A stretch of 64,000 nucleotides of DNA from Clostridiales bacterium (GTDB lineage Bacteria; Bacillota; Clostridia; Christensenellales; UBA1242), in assembly GCA_015055605.1 (NCBI GenBank), contig SVHV01000001.1, forward strand, positions 129,026 to 193,025, read 5' to 3'. A model generated the notes under the pieces. That model was not told the DNA's origin and did no database searches. It saw only the letters and a list, made by a program, of their open reading frames with translations. Below are positions 55,987 through 64,000 of the stretch, one piece after another. How positions within the stretch are numbered: the first letter of the stretch is position 1; every line of letters begins with the position of its first letter. Made by a program: the position numbers and the translations under genes.

Positions 55987-56723
55987 TATCTTTCTATTTC
56001 GTGAGAAGTGTTAGATGCTGAGATGTGTTTATGTTTTCTAGGGTAGTAGAGGATAAAGAGTATACATAAACATGGCAAAAATAGTATAAGCATGATAACA
56101 ATACTGTTTGTGTTATTTAGTGGATTTGTAGTTACAAACTCATTTTCTACGATTGTATATGTTTCTTCTTGGTTTAAATATATGGGGCTAATAGATTTAA
56201 TATACTTGTTATATACATAACCTCTTTCTCCATTATAACTCACATAGTACCATGTTGTACCACCAAAATCTATTACTTCTTCTGAGAAAACTCTGCCTAT
56301 AAATTGTAAGTTCGTTTCTCCAGAATAAAGTGTGGTAATGATATTGCTGGTATAAGCTTTGGTTGTGGGTGTGCTACGAAGGTTGCAGTTGCTACCTATA
56401 GTTAATTGAATATTTGATGGATATGGTGTAGTGGGAATGTTTGATACTGGAACTACATCCTCCTTTTTTATATAACCTATAATGCCGTTGTAATTAACTT
56501 TGTAATTATCTACATTATCGCTGAGTATTTCTACAAAGTAACTTTTTTCAACTATACATATTATGTTTGAGAGGCTATTATCCGAAGTAGACAGTCTATA
56601 TAGATAAATATTTTCGTCCAATGCTCTAGCATATTTTTTAGTATTTGCAAACACTAAAAAATAACTAGATTCAGTACAAAATAACAATAATATTAATACT
56701 ATGCAAAGTGTAAATTTTTTCAT
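55983..56723 (-). CDS. Secreted SH3-domain protein with C-terminal membrane anchor
   Basis: About 246 residues: signal peptide (MKKFTLCIVLILLLF), a first SH3-like stretch (about 25-95), a bacterial SH3 domain (CNLRSTPTTKAYTSNIITTL, then GTTWYYVSYNGERGYVYNKYI), and a C-terminal membrane segment with a basic tail (YYPRKHKHISA). It has the same ends as the 857-residue neighbour. No Shine-Dalgarno precedes ATG 56723; TATCAT ends 6 nt before it, suggesting leaderless translation. In-frame ATGs at 56741 and 56765 are alternative starts but lie inside or upstream of that promoter. Its ligand, presumably peptidoglycan or a partner, is unknown. Confidence 0.75.
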   Translation of the reverse strand: MKKFTLCIVLILLLFCTESSYFLVFANTKKYARALDENIYLYRLSTSDNSLSNIICIVEKSYFVEILSDNVDNYKVNYNGIIGYIKKEDVVPVSNIPTTPYPSNIQLTIGSNCNLRSTPTTKAYTSNIITTLYSGETNLQFIGRVFSEEVIDFGGTTWYYVSYNGERGYVYNKYIKSISPIYLNQEETYTIVENEFVTTNPLNNTNSIVIMLILFLPCLCILFILYYPRKHKHISASNTSHEIERY

Positions 56724-56729
56724 ATTTAA

Positions 56730-56758
56730 ATGATAGCCCATATTGATATATAATCCAA
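56730..56758 (-). promoter_or_regulatory. Possible leaderless promoter of the SH3 gene
   Basis: On the minus strand: TTGGAT (56758-56753), a 17-bp spacer, TATCAT (56735-56730), then TTAAAT and the ATG. The -35 box is weak (three of six), the -10 box is good. Confidence 0.5.
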
Positions 56759-56807
56759 AGAACATTGAGAAATTTTTATAAGTTATTAGTGAAAATAAGG
56801 AGGTAAA

Positions 56808-58253
56808 ATGACGAAGGAAGAAATTATATCAAGATTAAATTTGATTGTTAAAGAAGAAAATAGACGAGCAAAATTTAATAAGATAGATAAGTATAATGTT
56901 GTTGAGCCTATTCATCTAAAGCAGGTAGAGTTTCATAAATGCTATAAGAAAAATCGTTGGGTGTTTGGTGGTAATAGGAGTGGGAAAACGGAATGTGGAG
57001 CAGTTGAAACTGTTTGGTACGCAAGAGGTAATCATCCTTACAAGGAAAACAAACCTAGAGATGGTTGGGTAGTTTCTCTTAGTCTACAAGTACAGAGAGA
57101 TGTGGCACAGAGTAAAATACTTAGTTATCTAAAGCCTGAGTGGATAGAGGATATTATCATGGTAAGTGGCAAGAAGTCCAGTGCTGGACAAGGAGTAATA
57201 GATACTATATATGTAAAGAATGTGTTTGGATCTATTAGTAAAATAGGGTTTAAGAGTTGTGATCAAGGAAGGGAAAAGTTTCAGGGGACATCTCTGGATT
57301 ATGTGTGGTTTGATGAAGAGCCTCCTGAAGATATCTATATTGAATGTAAAATGAGAGTTCTCGATAGAAATGGAGAGGTATTTGGAACAATGACTCCTCT
57401 AAAGGGGTTAACATGGGTATATGATAGAATATACCTTAATGAGTCGCAAGATGAAGATGTATGGTATATCCAGATGAATTGGGAAGATAATCCATATCTT
57501 AATAAAAATGAAATACAGAAACTATCATACACTATGAGTGAAGATGAATTGACGAGCAGAAAATATGGTAATTTTCTGAGTGGTACGGGAATGGTTTATA
57601 ATGAATTTGATATTACAGAAAATGTAATTGAGCCATTTGATGTGCCAAAGTCTTGGTATGATAAAATTTCTATTGATCCCGGACTTAAGAATCCCTTAAG
57701 TTGTCATTGGTATGCGTGTGACTTTGATGGCAATATTTATGTAATTGCTGAGCATTATGAAAAAGAAAAAACTATCGAGTATCATAGTTCAAAGATTAAA
57801 GATATTTGTAAGAAATTGTGTTGGCCTCTAAAAAATAATAAATATGAGGCAATAATAGATAGTGCTGCTAATCAGAAGACTTTGTCTGGGACTAAGAGTG
57901 TAACTGAGCTTTTTTATGAAAACGGAATAGCAACCAATCCTTATGTAAATAAAGACCTTTTTACAGGAATTAATAGAGTAAAGTCATATATTAGAAATGC
58001 TATGGGAGAGAGAAGATTATTTATTTTTAAAAATTGTGTGAATCTAATTAGGGAAATCAAGGGGTATTACTGGGGTAATAGTGATGCTCCTATTAAAAGA
58101 GATGACCATGCATTAGATGAGTTGAGATATTATATAATGAGTAGACCTGAAAATAGGCAAAAGGAGGATCGAGTAAGTAAGTCTATAATCAAAAAAGACA
58201 AAGAAAGATTGATGAGAAAATTAAGATTGAGTAAATTAAATTATAGTAGTTAA
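56808..58253 (+). CDS. Phage terminase large subunit
   Basis: A 481-residue DNA-packaging motor. The ATPase has Walker A GGNRSGKTE (54-62), Walker B YVWFDEEPP (D169, E170) and a coupling motif GTMTPLKG. The RNase H-fold nuclease has acidic residues D290 (ISIDPGL), D351 (AIIDSAA) and D432/D433 (RDDHALDELRYY). All catalytic positions are intact, so this is not a decayed gene. An AAGGAGG site precedes the ATG. It begins the plus-strand head module and is followed by a terminator-like hairpin. Confidence 0.95.
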   Translation: MTKEEIISRLNLIVKEENRRAKFNKIDKYNVVEPIHLKQVEFHKCYKKNRWVFGGNRSGKTECGAVETVWYARGNHPYKENKPRDGWVVSLSLQVQRDVAQSKILSYLKPEWIEDIIMVSGKKSSAGQGVIDTIYVKNVFGSISKIGFKSCDQGREKFQGTSLDYVWFDEEPPEDIYIECKMRVLDRNGEVFGTMTPLKGLTWVYDRIYLNESQDEDVWYIQMNWEDNPYLNKNEIQKLSYTMSEDELTSRKYGNFLSGTGMVYNEFDITENVIEPFDVPKSWYDKISIDPGLKNPLSCHWYACDFDGNIYVIAEHYEKEKTIEYHSSKIKDICKKLCWPLKNNKYEAIIDSAANQKTLSGTKSVTELFYENGIATNPYVNKDLFTGINRVKSYIRNAMGERRLFIFKNCVNLIREIKGYYWGNSDAPIKRDDHALDELRYYIMSRPENRQKEDRVSKSIIKKDKERLMRKLRLSKLNYSS

Positions 58254-58256
58254 AAG

Positions 58257-58291
58257 CAACTAAGACTTTGGTATTGTCTAGTTGTTTTTTT
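58257..58291 (+). terminator. Terminator-like hairpin between the terminase and next gene
   Basis: CAACT-A-AGAC pairs with GTCT-AGTTG (one bulged A), then seven T residues. The next ATG is only 14 nt away with no promoter between, so downstream genes need read-through or another start. Confidence 0.7.
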
Positions 58292-58304
58292 GTAGGACAA
58301 AATT

Positions 58305-58574
58305 ATGAAGGTGAGTAGTAAAAAAATTGAAAAAGCCTTGCTTGACAAGGCTTTAGGTTATGAAACTAAAGAGGTTATAGAAGAATATGGTTTATCTGGA
58401 GATGAGTTTGTTTTGCAGAAAAGAAAAACTAGTACAAAGACATATCCTCCTGATCTTTCGGCGTTACAGATACTGCTAGATAGAAAGGAAGAAACAGATT
58501 TGTTTAATCTAACAGATGAACAATTAGAAGAGGAAAAAATAAAACTATTGAATTTATTAAAGGAAACGAAATGA
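58305..58574 (+). CDS. Small phage protein, possibly terminase small subunit-related
   Basis: An 89-residue, mostly helical protein. The N-terminus (KKIEKALLDKALGYETKEVIEEY) looks like a small DNA-binding helical domain, and KTYPPDLSALQILLDRK resembles the PPD-x-x-A-x-x-x-L stretch found near the end of some terminase small subunits. That role fits its position next to the large subunit but is only a suggestion. TGTAGGAC precedes the ATG; it overlaps the following gene by 4 nt. Confidence 0.6.
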   Translation: MKVSSKKIEKALLDKALGYETKEVIEEYGLSGDEFVLQKRKTSTKTYPPDLSALQILLDRKEETDLFNLTDEQLEEEKIKLLNLLKETK

Positions 58575-58798
58575 AAATAGAAGATGTAAAGAGTAGGATT
58601 AGGTGTGAGATGCCTAATTGTAAAAATATTGCAGACATTAAGATTCATAAAGACGGGTTTGTTAGGTCTGCAGGTTTGTTTTTGTGTAATGATTGTATGA
58701 AAAGTATGTATGAGGAATTGGGTAAAAGGATTGTTCCTAAGAGTCCAATTAGTGTATTTAATAAAAAATCTAAATCAGGAGTGAAGAGTGATGTTTAG
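58571..58798 (+). CDS. Small zinc-ribbon-like phage protein
   Basis: A 75-residue protein with two cysteine pairs, CEMPNC and CNDC, about 25 residues apart, the layout of a small zinc ribbon. The rest is basic. It overlaps the gene before by 4 nt and the portal gene by 8 nt, with an AAAGGAAA site, so it is a translated part of the head operon. Function is unknown. Confidence 0.65.
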   Translation: MKIEDVKSRIRCEMPNCKNIADIKIHKDGFVRSAGLFLCNDCMKSMYEELGKRIVPKSPISVFNKKSKSGVKSDV

Positions 58799-60677
58799 AG
58801 AAAAGCTCGAAGAAAAAGATATTGTTGCAGAAGTTTTAGAAGATTTTCATATAAGACAACAGGAGCGAAAATCTTTTGAGGCAATATGGCAACTAAATAT
58901 TAATTTTTTTGTTGGTAATCAGTATTGCTATATTTCTCCTAATGGTGAAATTATGGATTCTAGTAAGCAATATTTTTGGCAAGAAAGAGAAGTTTATAAT
59001 CATATTGCAAATATTATAGAAATTAGACAGTCAAAACTCTCAAGAGTTAGACCTGCTTTAACAGTAATACCATTCTCTGATGATGAATCAGATGTGGCTT
59101 GTGCAAAGACCAGTAAGAAGATTTTAAAAGCTGTTAGCCATAATAAAAATATGAGCAAAATATTGTCTCAAGGTACAATGTGGAGCGAAATATGTGGTAC
59201 TGCTTTTTATAAAATCGACTGGGACAATATGGGTGGTAAGGTTGTTGGTAAAGACAATATGGATAACTTTATTCGAGAGGGAGATGTTGCTATATCTGTT
59301 GTGAGTCCATTTGAGATTTATCCTGATAGCAATACATATAATAATATTGATGACTGTATGTCAATTATTTATGCGAGAACATTTCATAAGGATATGGTGA
59401 AAAATATATGGGGTGTTGATTGTGATGGCGAAGATATAAATGTCTATACGCTTGATAGTATTTCTACTGCTGGTGGTCTAGGGTATACGACAATGTCAAC
59501 TGCAGTGGCAAAAAAACTAAAAAAAGAACAGGTATTGGTTCTTGAGAAATATGAAAAGCCAACAATAGAAAATCCTAATGGTAGGTTGACTATTGTAGCA
59601 GGAGACAAACTAATTTTTATGGGAGAACTGCCTTATATTAATAAAAATGATGGTAAGAGAGGTTTTCCTTTTGTGAAACAATCATGTATTGTTTCTCCAA
59701 ATTGTTTCTGGGGAAGCAGTATTGTGGAGAGGTGTATACCTATCCAGAGGTCATACAATGCAATCAAGAATAGAAAACATGAATTTTTAAATAGGTTGAC
59801 CATGGGTATACTCTCTGTAGAAGATGGTTCATTAGATATAGAAAATCTAGAAGAGGAAGGGTTGTCTCCTGGTAAGGTGCTTATATATAGGCAGGGTGCT
59901 AATGCTCCTAGAATGTTGTCGAGTGATTCTGTGCCTATTGATTTTCAGTATGAGGAAAACTCTTTATTAAATGAATTTGCGACTGTGTCTGGTGTAAGTG
60001 ATTTGTTAAATAGTCGTGGGGTTTCTTCTAGTAATGCAAGTGGTATTGCATTGCAGTTATTGATTGAACAAGATGATATTAAACTACTTTCTAGTGCAGA
60101 AGAAATTAAGAATGCTGCTAAGGATATGGCTAAGCATATTCTTAGACTATATAAGCAATTTGCACTTATGGAGCACACAACTAGAATTGTTGGAGATAAT
60201 GGTGCGATTGAGTTGTTCTATTGGAGAGGTAGTGATATCAATAGTGAAGAGATTGTTTTTGAGACCGAAAGTGAGATTAATGAAACTTTAGCACAGAAGA
60301 GAAGTATGATTTTTGAAATACTGAATGCTGGTTTGCTTATGGATGAGAATGGCAGAATGAGTAACAGTATGAGGTCTAAGATTTTGGAGCAATTAGGTTT
60401 CGGTGTATGGGAAACTAGTCAGGATATGAATGCGCTACAGATTAATAGTGCGAACAAAGAAAACATAGCTTTTGTAAGTAAATTAAAATCAATTGTACCA
60501 AAAGAGATTGATGACCATAAATTACATATAAATGAGCATATTGCATTTATGTTAAGTAGTGATTATGAAAGGTCTGCTAGTAAAAATAGCAAGATAGAAG
60601 ACTTGATGCTTGAGCATATTAGAAGTCATAAAAAATACTTAACTATTACAAATCAAATAGAAAAAATTGGAGAATAA
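58791..60677 (+). CDS. Phage portal protein
   Basis: About 628 residues, a size close to P22-type portals. Recognisable portions are an N-terminal helical region (NIIEIRQSKLSRVRPALTVIP), the wing or stem region with VVSPFEIYPDSNTYN, and GVSDLLNSRGVSSSNASGIALQLLIEQDD, typical of portal stem/crown segments. It forms the dodecameric ring through which DNA is packed. The ATG at 58791 has AGGAG 9 nt upstream; the GTG at 58788 is less likely. It is intact over its full length. Confidence 0.9.
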   Translation: MFREKLEEKDIVAEVLEDFHIRQQERKSFEAIWQLNINFFVGNQYCYISPNGEIMDSSKQYFWQEREVYNHIANIIEIRQSKLSRVRPALTVIPFSDDESDVACAKTSKKILKAVSHNKNMSKILSQGTMWSEICGTAFYKIDWDNMGGKVVGKDNMDNFIREGDVAISVVSPFEIYPDSNTYNNIDDCMSIIYARTFHKDMVKNIWGVDCDGEDINVYTLDSISTAGGLGYTTMSTAVAKKLKKEQVLVLEKYEKPTIENPNGRLTIVAGDKLIFMGELPYINKNDGKRGFPFVKQSCIVSPNCFWGSSIVERCIPIQRSYNAIKNRKHEFLNRLTMGILSVEDGSLDIENLEEEGLSPGKVLIYRQGANAPRMLSSDSVPIDFQYEENSLLNEFATVSGVSDLLNSRGVSSSNASGIALQLLIEQDDIKLLSSAEEIKNAAKDMAKHILRLYKQFALMEHTTRIVGDNGAIELFYWRGSDINSEEIVFETESEINETLAQKRSMIFEILNAGLLMDENGRMSNSMRSKILEQLGFGVWETSQDMNALQINSANKENIAFVSKLKSIVPKEIDDHKLHINEHIAFMLSSDYERSASKNSKIEDLMLEHIRSHKKYLTITNQIEKIGE

Positions 60678-60679
60678 AT

Positions 60680-61333
60680 ATGAGTGAAGAAATAAAAAAT
60701 TTTGGAGAACAACCTTCAGTGGTAGAGGCTTGTGCTGTAGCGACAGGAGATGAAAAAGAAGCAGTAATACCCGATGGCTCTCCTATAGGTAAATTTAAAA
60801 ATTCCGAAACACTACTTGATGCTTATAACGAGTTGCAAAGTGAGTTTACTCGCAAGTGTCAAAAGTTAAGTGAGACGGAGAAAAAATTGCAAGAGATAAT
60901 ACAAGATGAAAATTCCGGAAATGATTCTAGTATTAGCTCAAATGAATTTGCCTGGAATAAAAATATTAAAGAGTTTTTGCAATCTCATAAGTTTGCTAAT
61001 GCCTTTGCAGAAGAAATTACTAATGAATTAATCAAAGATGAGAATCTAAGGTCTGAAGAGAATGGTCTAGAGAAGGCGTATCTAAAAGTCTTAGATAATA
61101 ATTATGTTTCTCCTAAGGCACTTGCAAACGACCAGAATTTTCTGGAAAATCATATTTATAATAATGAAGAAATAAAAGAAAAAATAATCAAAGAATATGT
61201 TGCTTCACTACAAAACAATCAAAATCCTATCAGGGTATCTAGCGCTGGATATGATAGGGGTGTGGCTGGTGTTGCGAATATAACTAGCCTAGAGGATGCT
61301 AAAAAGTATGTGGAGAATATGTTTAGGTTTTAG
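60680..61333 (+). CDS. Phage scaffold-like protein
   Basis: A 217-residue acidic, helical protein between portal and capsid, the standard position for a scaffold. GSPIGKFKNSETLLDAYNEL, with a long charged helix after it (TRKCQKLSETEKKLQEII), is common in scaffold proteins. It has no protease motif. It starts 3 bp after the portal gene with GGAGAATAA and ends 8 bp before the capsid gene. The role is from position and composition. Confidence 0.8.
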   Translation: MSEEIKNFGEQPSVVEACAVATGDEKEAVIPDGSPIGKFKNSETLLDAYNELQSEFTRKCQKLSETEKKLQEIIQDENSGNDSSISSNEFAWNKNIKEFLQSHKFANAFAEEITNELIKDENLRSEENGLEKAYLKVLDNNYVSPKALANDQNFLENHIYNNEEIKEKIIKEYVASLQNNQNPIRVSSAGYDRGVAGVANITSLEDAKKYVENMFRF

Positions 61334-61341
61334 GAGAAGAA

Positions 61342-62511
61342 ATGATAACATTAACTACTGCAGATAATGCATTAAAAACAATTTATTTGGGTGTAATAGG
61401 TAATCAATTAAATGTTGGAGCTAACCCATTATTAACAAAAATCAAACAAACCACAAATAATGTATATGGTAACGAGATTAGAAAAGCAACTTCATTCGGA
61501 GTGTCTGGTGGTGTAACTGCCGGTACTGAAGATGGTATGCTTCCTGGTGCGTATAGTAAAGGTTATGAACAATTTGTATTAACTCTTAAGAATCTTTATG
61601 GTACTATCGAGATTTCTGATAAGGCTATTAGAAGCTCTCAAAGTAGTGCAGGTGCTTTTGTAAATCTGCTTAATGAGGAGATGGAGAGTCTTATTAAGTC
61701 AAGTACATTTAACTTGGGTAGAATGTTATATGGTGATGGTTCTGGTATTATTGCGAGTATTGTAGGTGATGCTGAAGAGGGTGCTTTTGGTATGACTCTT
61801 GATACAGTAAAAAATCTAATGGAGAGATTTGTTTGTAGAGTGGTTGATACTAATGGCAGATATACCGATGCTAAACCTTTTATTGTAAAAAACATTGAGA
61901 GAAATGTGAAGTTTGTTCAGTTTGACAGAGTTCTTGATGGTGAGTATACTGGTATGAAACTGGCAACACTTAGTGGTTTAAATAATGAAATCACTGGATT
62001 AGAAAAGATTTTCTCAACAGGTGGGGAACTTTATGGTGTTAATAGAACAAACAATGCATGGATGAATGCTCAGGTTCAAACAGATGTTGGTACTCTTACT
62101 GAAACTGCTATGCAAAAAATGATTGATAAAATCGATGAAACTACAGGTGGAGAGGTCGACTATATTGCTTGTTCTTCTGCTGTGAGAAGAGCATATCAAG
62201 AAGAGTTGAGTACATATAGAAGAAATGTAGATGTAATGAATCTTCAGGGAGGCTTTAAGGCTTTATCATATAATGGCATTCCTGTTGTTGCTGATAGATT
62301 TGTTGCTGATGATACTATGTATTTATTAAATACAAAAGACTTTGAGATGTGTCAGTTATGTGACTGGCAATGGCTTGAAGATAATGAGGGTAAAGTTATT
62401 AGACAAAAAGAAGGTTATCCTGTTTATACTGCTACCCTTGTTAAGTATGCAGAGTTGCTATGTAATAGACCAAATAGTCAAGCAAAATTGACTGGTATTA
62501 CTGGTGCCTAA
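61342..62511 (+). CDS. Phage major capsid protein
   Basis: A 389-residue protein with the pattern of an HK97-fold capsid subunit: an N-terminal arm, a region with GTIEISDKAIRSS and LIKSSTFNLGRMLYGDGSG, and a C-terminal part containing LSYNGIPVVADRFV and TMYLLNTKDFEMCQL, typical of the P-domain/A-domain strands in this group. No capsid protease gene is seen nearby. AGGAGAAG precedes the ATG. A strong hairpin with T run follows. Confidence 0.9.
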   Translation: MITLTTADNALKTIYLGVIGNQLNVGANPLLTKIKQTTNNVYGNEIRKATSFGVSGGVTAGTEDGMLPGAYSKGYEQFVLTLKNLYGTIEISDKAIRSSQSSAGAFVNLLNEEMESLIKSSTFNLGRMLYGDGSGIIASIVGDAEEGAFGMTLDTVKNLMERFVCRVVDTNGRYTDAKPFIVKNIERNVKFVQFDRVLDGEYTGMKLATLSGLNNEITGLEKIFSTGGELYGVNRTNNAWMNAQVQTDVGTLTETAMQKMIDKIDETTGGEVDYIACSSAVRRAYQEELSTYRRNVDVMNLQGGFKALSYNGIPVVADRFVADDTMYLLNTKDFEMCQLCDWQWLEDNEGKVIRQKEGYPVYTATLVKYAELLCNRPNSQAKLTGITGA

Positions 62512-62540
62512 AAATAAATCAATCTTAATATTTATATAAA

Positions 62541-62577
62541 TACTGGGGTAGAGAAATCTATCCCAGTAAATTTTTTT
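62541..62577 (+). terminator. Terminator-like hairpin after the capsid gene
   Basis: An 11-bp stem ACTGGGGTAGA with TCTATCCCAGT and a GAAA tetraloop, then seven T residues after three A. It should favour high capsid transcript levels over the genes that follow. Confidence 0.82.
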
Positions 62578-62590
62578 AATAGGTTTATAT

Positions 62591-62968
62591 ATGAAAATAG
62601 AAATTGAAAGTGATGTATTTGATATTGTTGAAAGAGTGAAAGAAATAGATGATGGATATAGAATTGTGTATGATACAGTTTCAGATAATTTGGAGTTACA
62701 TAATATTAATCAAAAAAATTCTTTTTGTTTAAACATAAAAAATAATCAAATTTCTCCCGATTTGATAAATCTTATTTTAAAGTCAGAAATTAGATATATT
62801 GACACTATTATTAGTGAAATTGATAGTAATAATGAAAAAATTGAGAAAGAAAACAGTGATAATGTCAGAGATTTGACCTCATATATGGCAGGTGAAGTTT
62901 TTGCTTTTGCAAACAATTCTAGTAAAGAGTTTGAGTGTAATAAGGCTTTTGGTAGTAAGTGGAGGTGA
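62591..62968 (+). CDS. Small phage-module protein of unknown function
   Basis: A 125-residue acidic protein of mixed strand and helix (ESDVFDIVERVKEIDDGYRI, DLINLILKSEIRYIDTII), placed where head-completion or decoration genes usually lie. No family was recognised. A weak TAGGTTT site precedes the ATG, only about 14 nt after the capsid terminator. Confidence 0.6.
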   Translation: MKIEIESDVFDIVERVKEIDDGYRIVYDTVSDNLELHNINQKNSFCLNIKNNQISPDLINLILKSEIRYIDTIISEIDSNNEKIEKENSDNVRDLTSYMAGEVFAFANNSSKEFECNKAFGSKWR

Positions 62969-62972
62969 TGTG

Positions 62973-63527
62973 ATGCAAGTAAAAGAAGTGATTAAAAAAA
63001 GTGCGAACATATTAGAGTTAAGTGATGTCGTGGATTATTTAAATAGTGTAAAAGAATCTTTAGAGGATACTAAAGAATTAGATGATTTGATAGTGGCGAC
63101 AAATATGGCAATAAATAATATTTCGGCTAATTATATAAGTGTGTGTGAAAGAAAGAAGATTAGTTCAAATGATGGTATTGTGTATTTTTCGGATTTAACA
63201 TATAAACCTGTGATTCAGGTTAAAAAGGTTTTGAAAGATGGTAAGCCTATCAGATTTAGAGTACATAATGATTGTATAGAGTTGGGAGAGGGTCAATATG
63301 AAATTGTATATTCGTATTTTCCTGATATTGTTACTATGAGTGATGATATTGATTATTTCCCTCAACTTAGTGAACTTATTTTTTCATATTCTGTTGTTGC
63401 TGAGTATTTGTTCCTAAAGGGTCAGATTGATGATGCTTATATGTGGGACAAGAGGTTTAAGTCTTGTTTGCTTTCTATTAAGAGACCTTGTAGAAATATA
63501 ATGTTACCTAAGAGAAGGTGGTGGTAA
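62973..63527 (+). CDS. Putative head-tail adaptor-like protein
   Basis: About 184 residues. The ATG at 62973 is set by a near-perfect GGAGGTGATG site; a longer frame from 62892 overlaps the previous gene and is rejected. The N-terminal half is helical (SDVVDYLNSVKESLEDT), and a middle beta part leads to YEIVYSYFPDIV and a helical end with basic residues (KRPCRNIMLPKRRWW). Size, position after capsid and the helical-beta arrangement suit an adaptor or connector, which is inference from synteny. Confidence 0.6.
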   Translation: MQVKEVIKKSANILELSDVVDYLNSVKESLEDTKELDDLIVATNMAINNISANYISVCERKKISSNDGIVYFSDLTYKPVIQVKKVLKDGKPIRFRVHNDCIELGEGQYEIVYSYFPDIVTMSDDIDYFPQLSELIFSYSVVAEYLFLKGQIDDAYMWDKRFKSCLLSIKRPCRNIMLPKRRWW

Positions 63528-63528
63528 T

Positions 63529-64000
63529 ATGTTTTATACAAACCTACTTAACCTAAAGAATATTACTTACAAAAATATTAACTATGATTCTTTTGTAAAG
63601 GGTGTTAATACTATTCAAGATGAGTCTGTTATGTCTAATGGATATGCAAAATTATCGTATAACTTTGATTATTCAGATGGTGCTTTAAAAGATGGTCTCG
63701 GAATCTCTGTGCCTAAGGTGAAATATTCTAATATTAGTCCAGAGTATACTAAGTTACTTGATATTCCTAATGAATTGTCTGTTAGAGGTGTGTGGTTGTT
63801 TCAAAACTGGCATGAGACTGCCAATGTGCTTACTCCATTTATTGTTATTTATTGTCATAATAGCAAGTTTTATTATAACGACTTTCATACATCTAAAACT
63901 GAGTGGGTGGAAATGGAAGGGTTGTATTCATATAAGAAACCTCTTGTTACTAGTTATAATTTGAATGGTGTGGATACTTTATTGGTTTTCTCTGAGTCGG
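63529..64000 (+). CDS. Phage-module protein, 3'-truncated by window end
   Basis: An open frame starts at ATG 63529, 2 nt after the previous stop, and runs without a stop to the last base (157 codons visible). It begins FYTNLLNLKNITYK and contains FVKGVNTIQDES, GYAKLSYNFDYSDGALKDG and GISVPKV. This is a beta-rich start like that of proteins that decode as large tail or head-to-tail structural components, but no family was recognised. A GGTGGTAAT site precedes it. Its length beyond the window is unknown. Confidence 0.7.
   Translation, partial: MFYTNLLNLKNITYKNINYDSFVKGVNTIQDESVMSNGYAKLSYNFDYSDGALKDGLGISVPKVKYSNISPEYTKLLDIPNELSVRGVWLFQNWHETANVLTPFIVIYCHNSKFYYNDFHTSKTEWVEMEGLYSYKKPLVTSYNLNGVDTLLVFSES

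Overview
The window is 64 kb of AT-rich, gene-dense DNA from a low-GC Gram-positive bacterium (Bacillota, Clostridia-like). This rests on a ctsR-mcsA-clpC stress operon, a Spo0A-type DNA-binding domain, a PdaB-like deacetylase, DUF3343 beside a cysteine desulfurase, obg-yhbY, AGGAG-type ribosome binding sites, AGA/AGG-dominated arginine codons and many hairpin-plus-T-run terminators. Promoters are unusually easy to read: most are TTGNNN, exactly 17 bp, then a TATAAT-like box. The exact lineage cannot be fixed from sequence reading alone.

Layout. 1-5.4 kb: the end of a DegV protein, an HD hydrolase, a solo Spo0A C-terminal domain protein behind a cluster of 0A-like boxes, then aspS and asnS. 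5.4-12.4 kb: a HAD phosphatase-like gene, an anion permease, tRNA-Leu(CAA), a lipoprotein, polA and an mtaD-like amidohydrolase. 12.6-16.7 kb: ctsR-mcsA-clpC (no mcsB) with a textbook CtsR operator, then hpf. 16.7-17.1 kb: a candidate small RNA with a palindrome-rich promoter. 17.1-23.7 kb: two divergent paralogous membrane transporters, an orphan protein, a lipoprotein/membrane protein pair and dnaB. 23.8-34.6 kb: a GPH-type transporter, a shortened alaS, a DUF4097-like surface protein, a phosphohexomutase, a degenerate ABC protein, an intracellular subtilase, and a cysteine desulfurase divergent from DUF3343. 34.6-45 kb: nth, obg, yhbY, a PAP2 phosphatase, tsaE-tsaB-rimI, an alpha/beta hydrolase, a membrane-fused Mur ligase with ddl, and murG. 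45-52.6 kb: a type IIA topoisomerase pair, a PdaB-like deacetylase, an SSB-like protein and a DUF3592-like membrane protein.

52.6-64 kb is accessory in character. Two secreted, C-terminally anchored SH3-type proteins flank a sigma-region-4-like regulator. A phage head-morphogenesis module follows on the plus strand: terminase large subunit, two small proteins, portal, scaffold-like protein, major capsid protein, a small unknown, an adaptor-like protein and a gene cut by the window end. No integrase, repressor, lysis gene or attachment site is visible, so this is the left end of a prophage or of a domesticated phage-derived locus.

The most interesting signals are: (i) several genes with no Shine-Dalgarno whose -10 box ends 5-7 nt before the ATG, implying leaderless mRNAs; (ii) the solo Spo0A effector domain with 0A-like boxes; (iii) the candidate small RNA; (iv) an ABC-fold protein that has lost nearly all catalytic residues; (v) an alanyl-tRNA synthetase lacking both the beta-barrel of its editing module and the C-Ala domain; and (vi) the phage head module.
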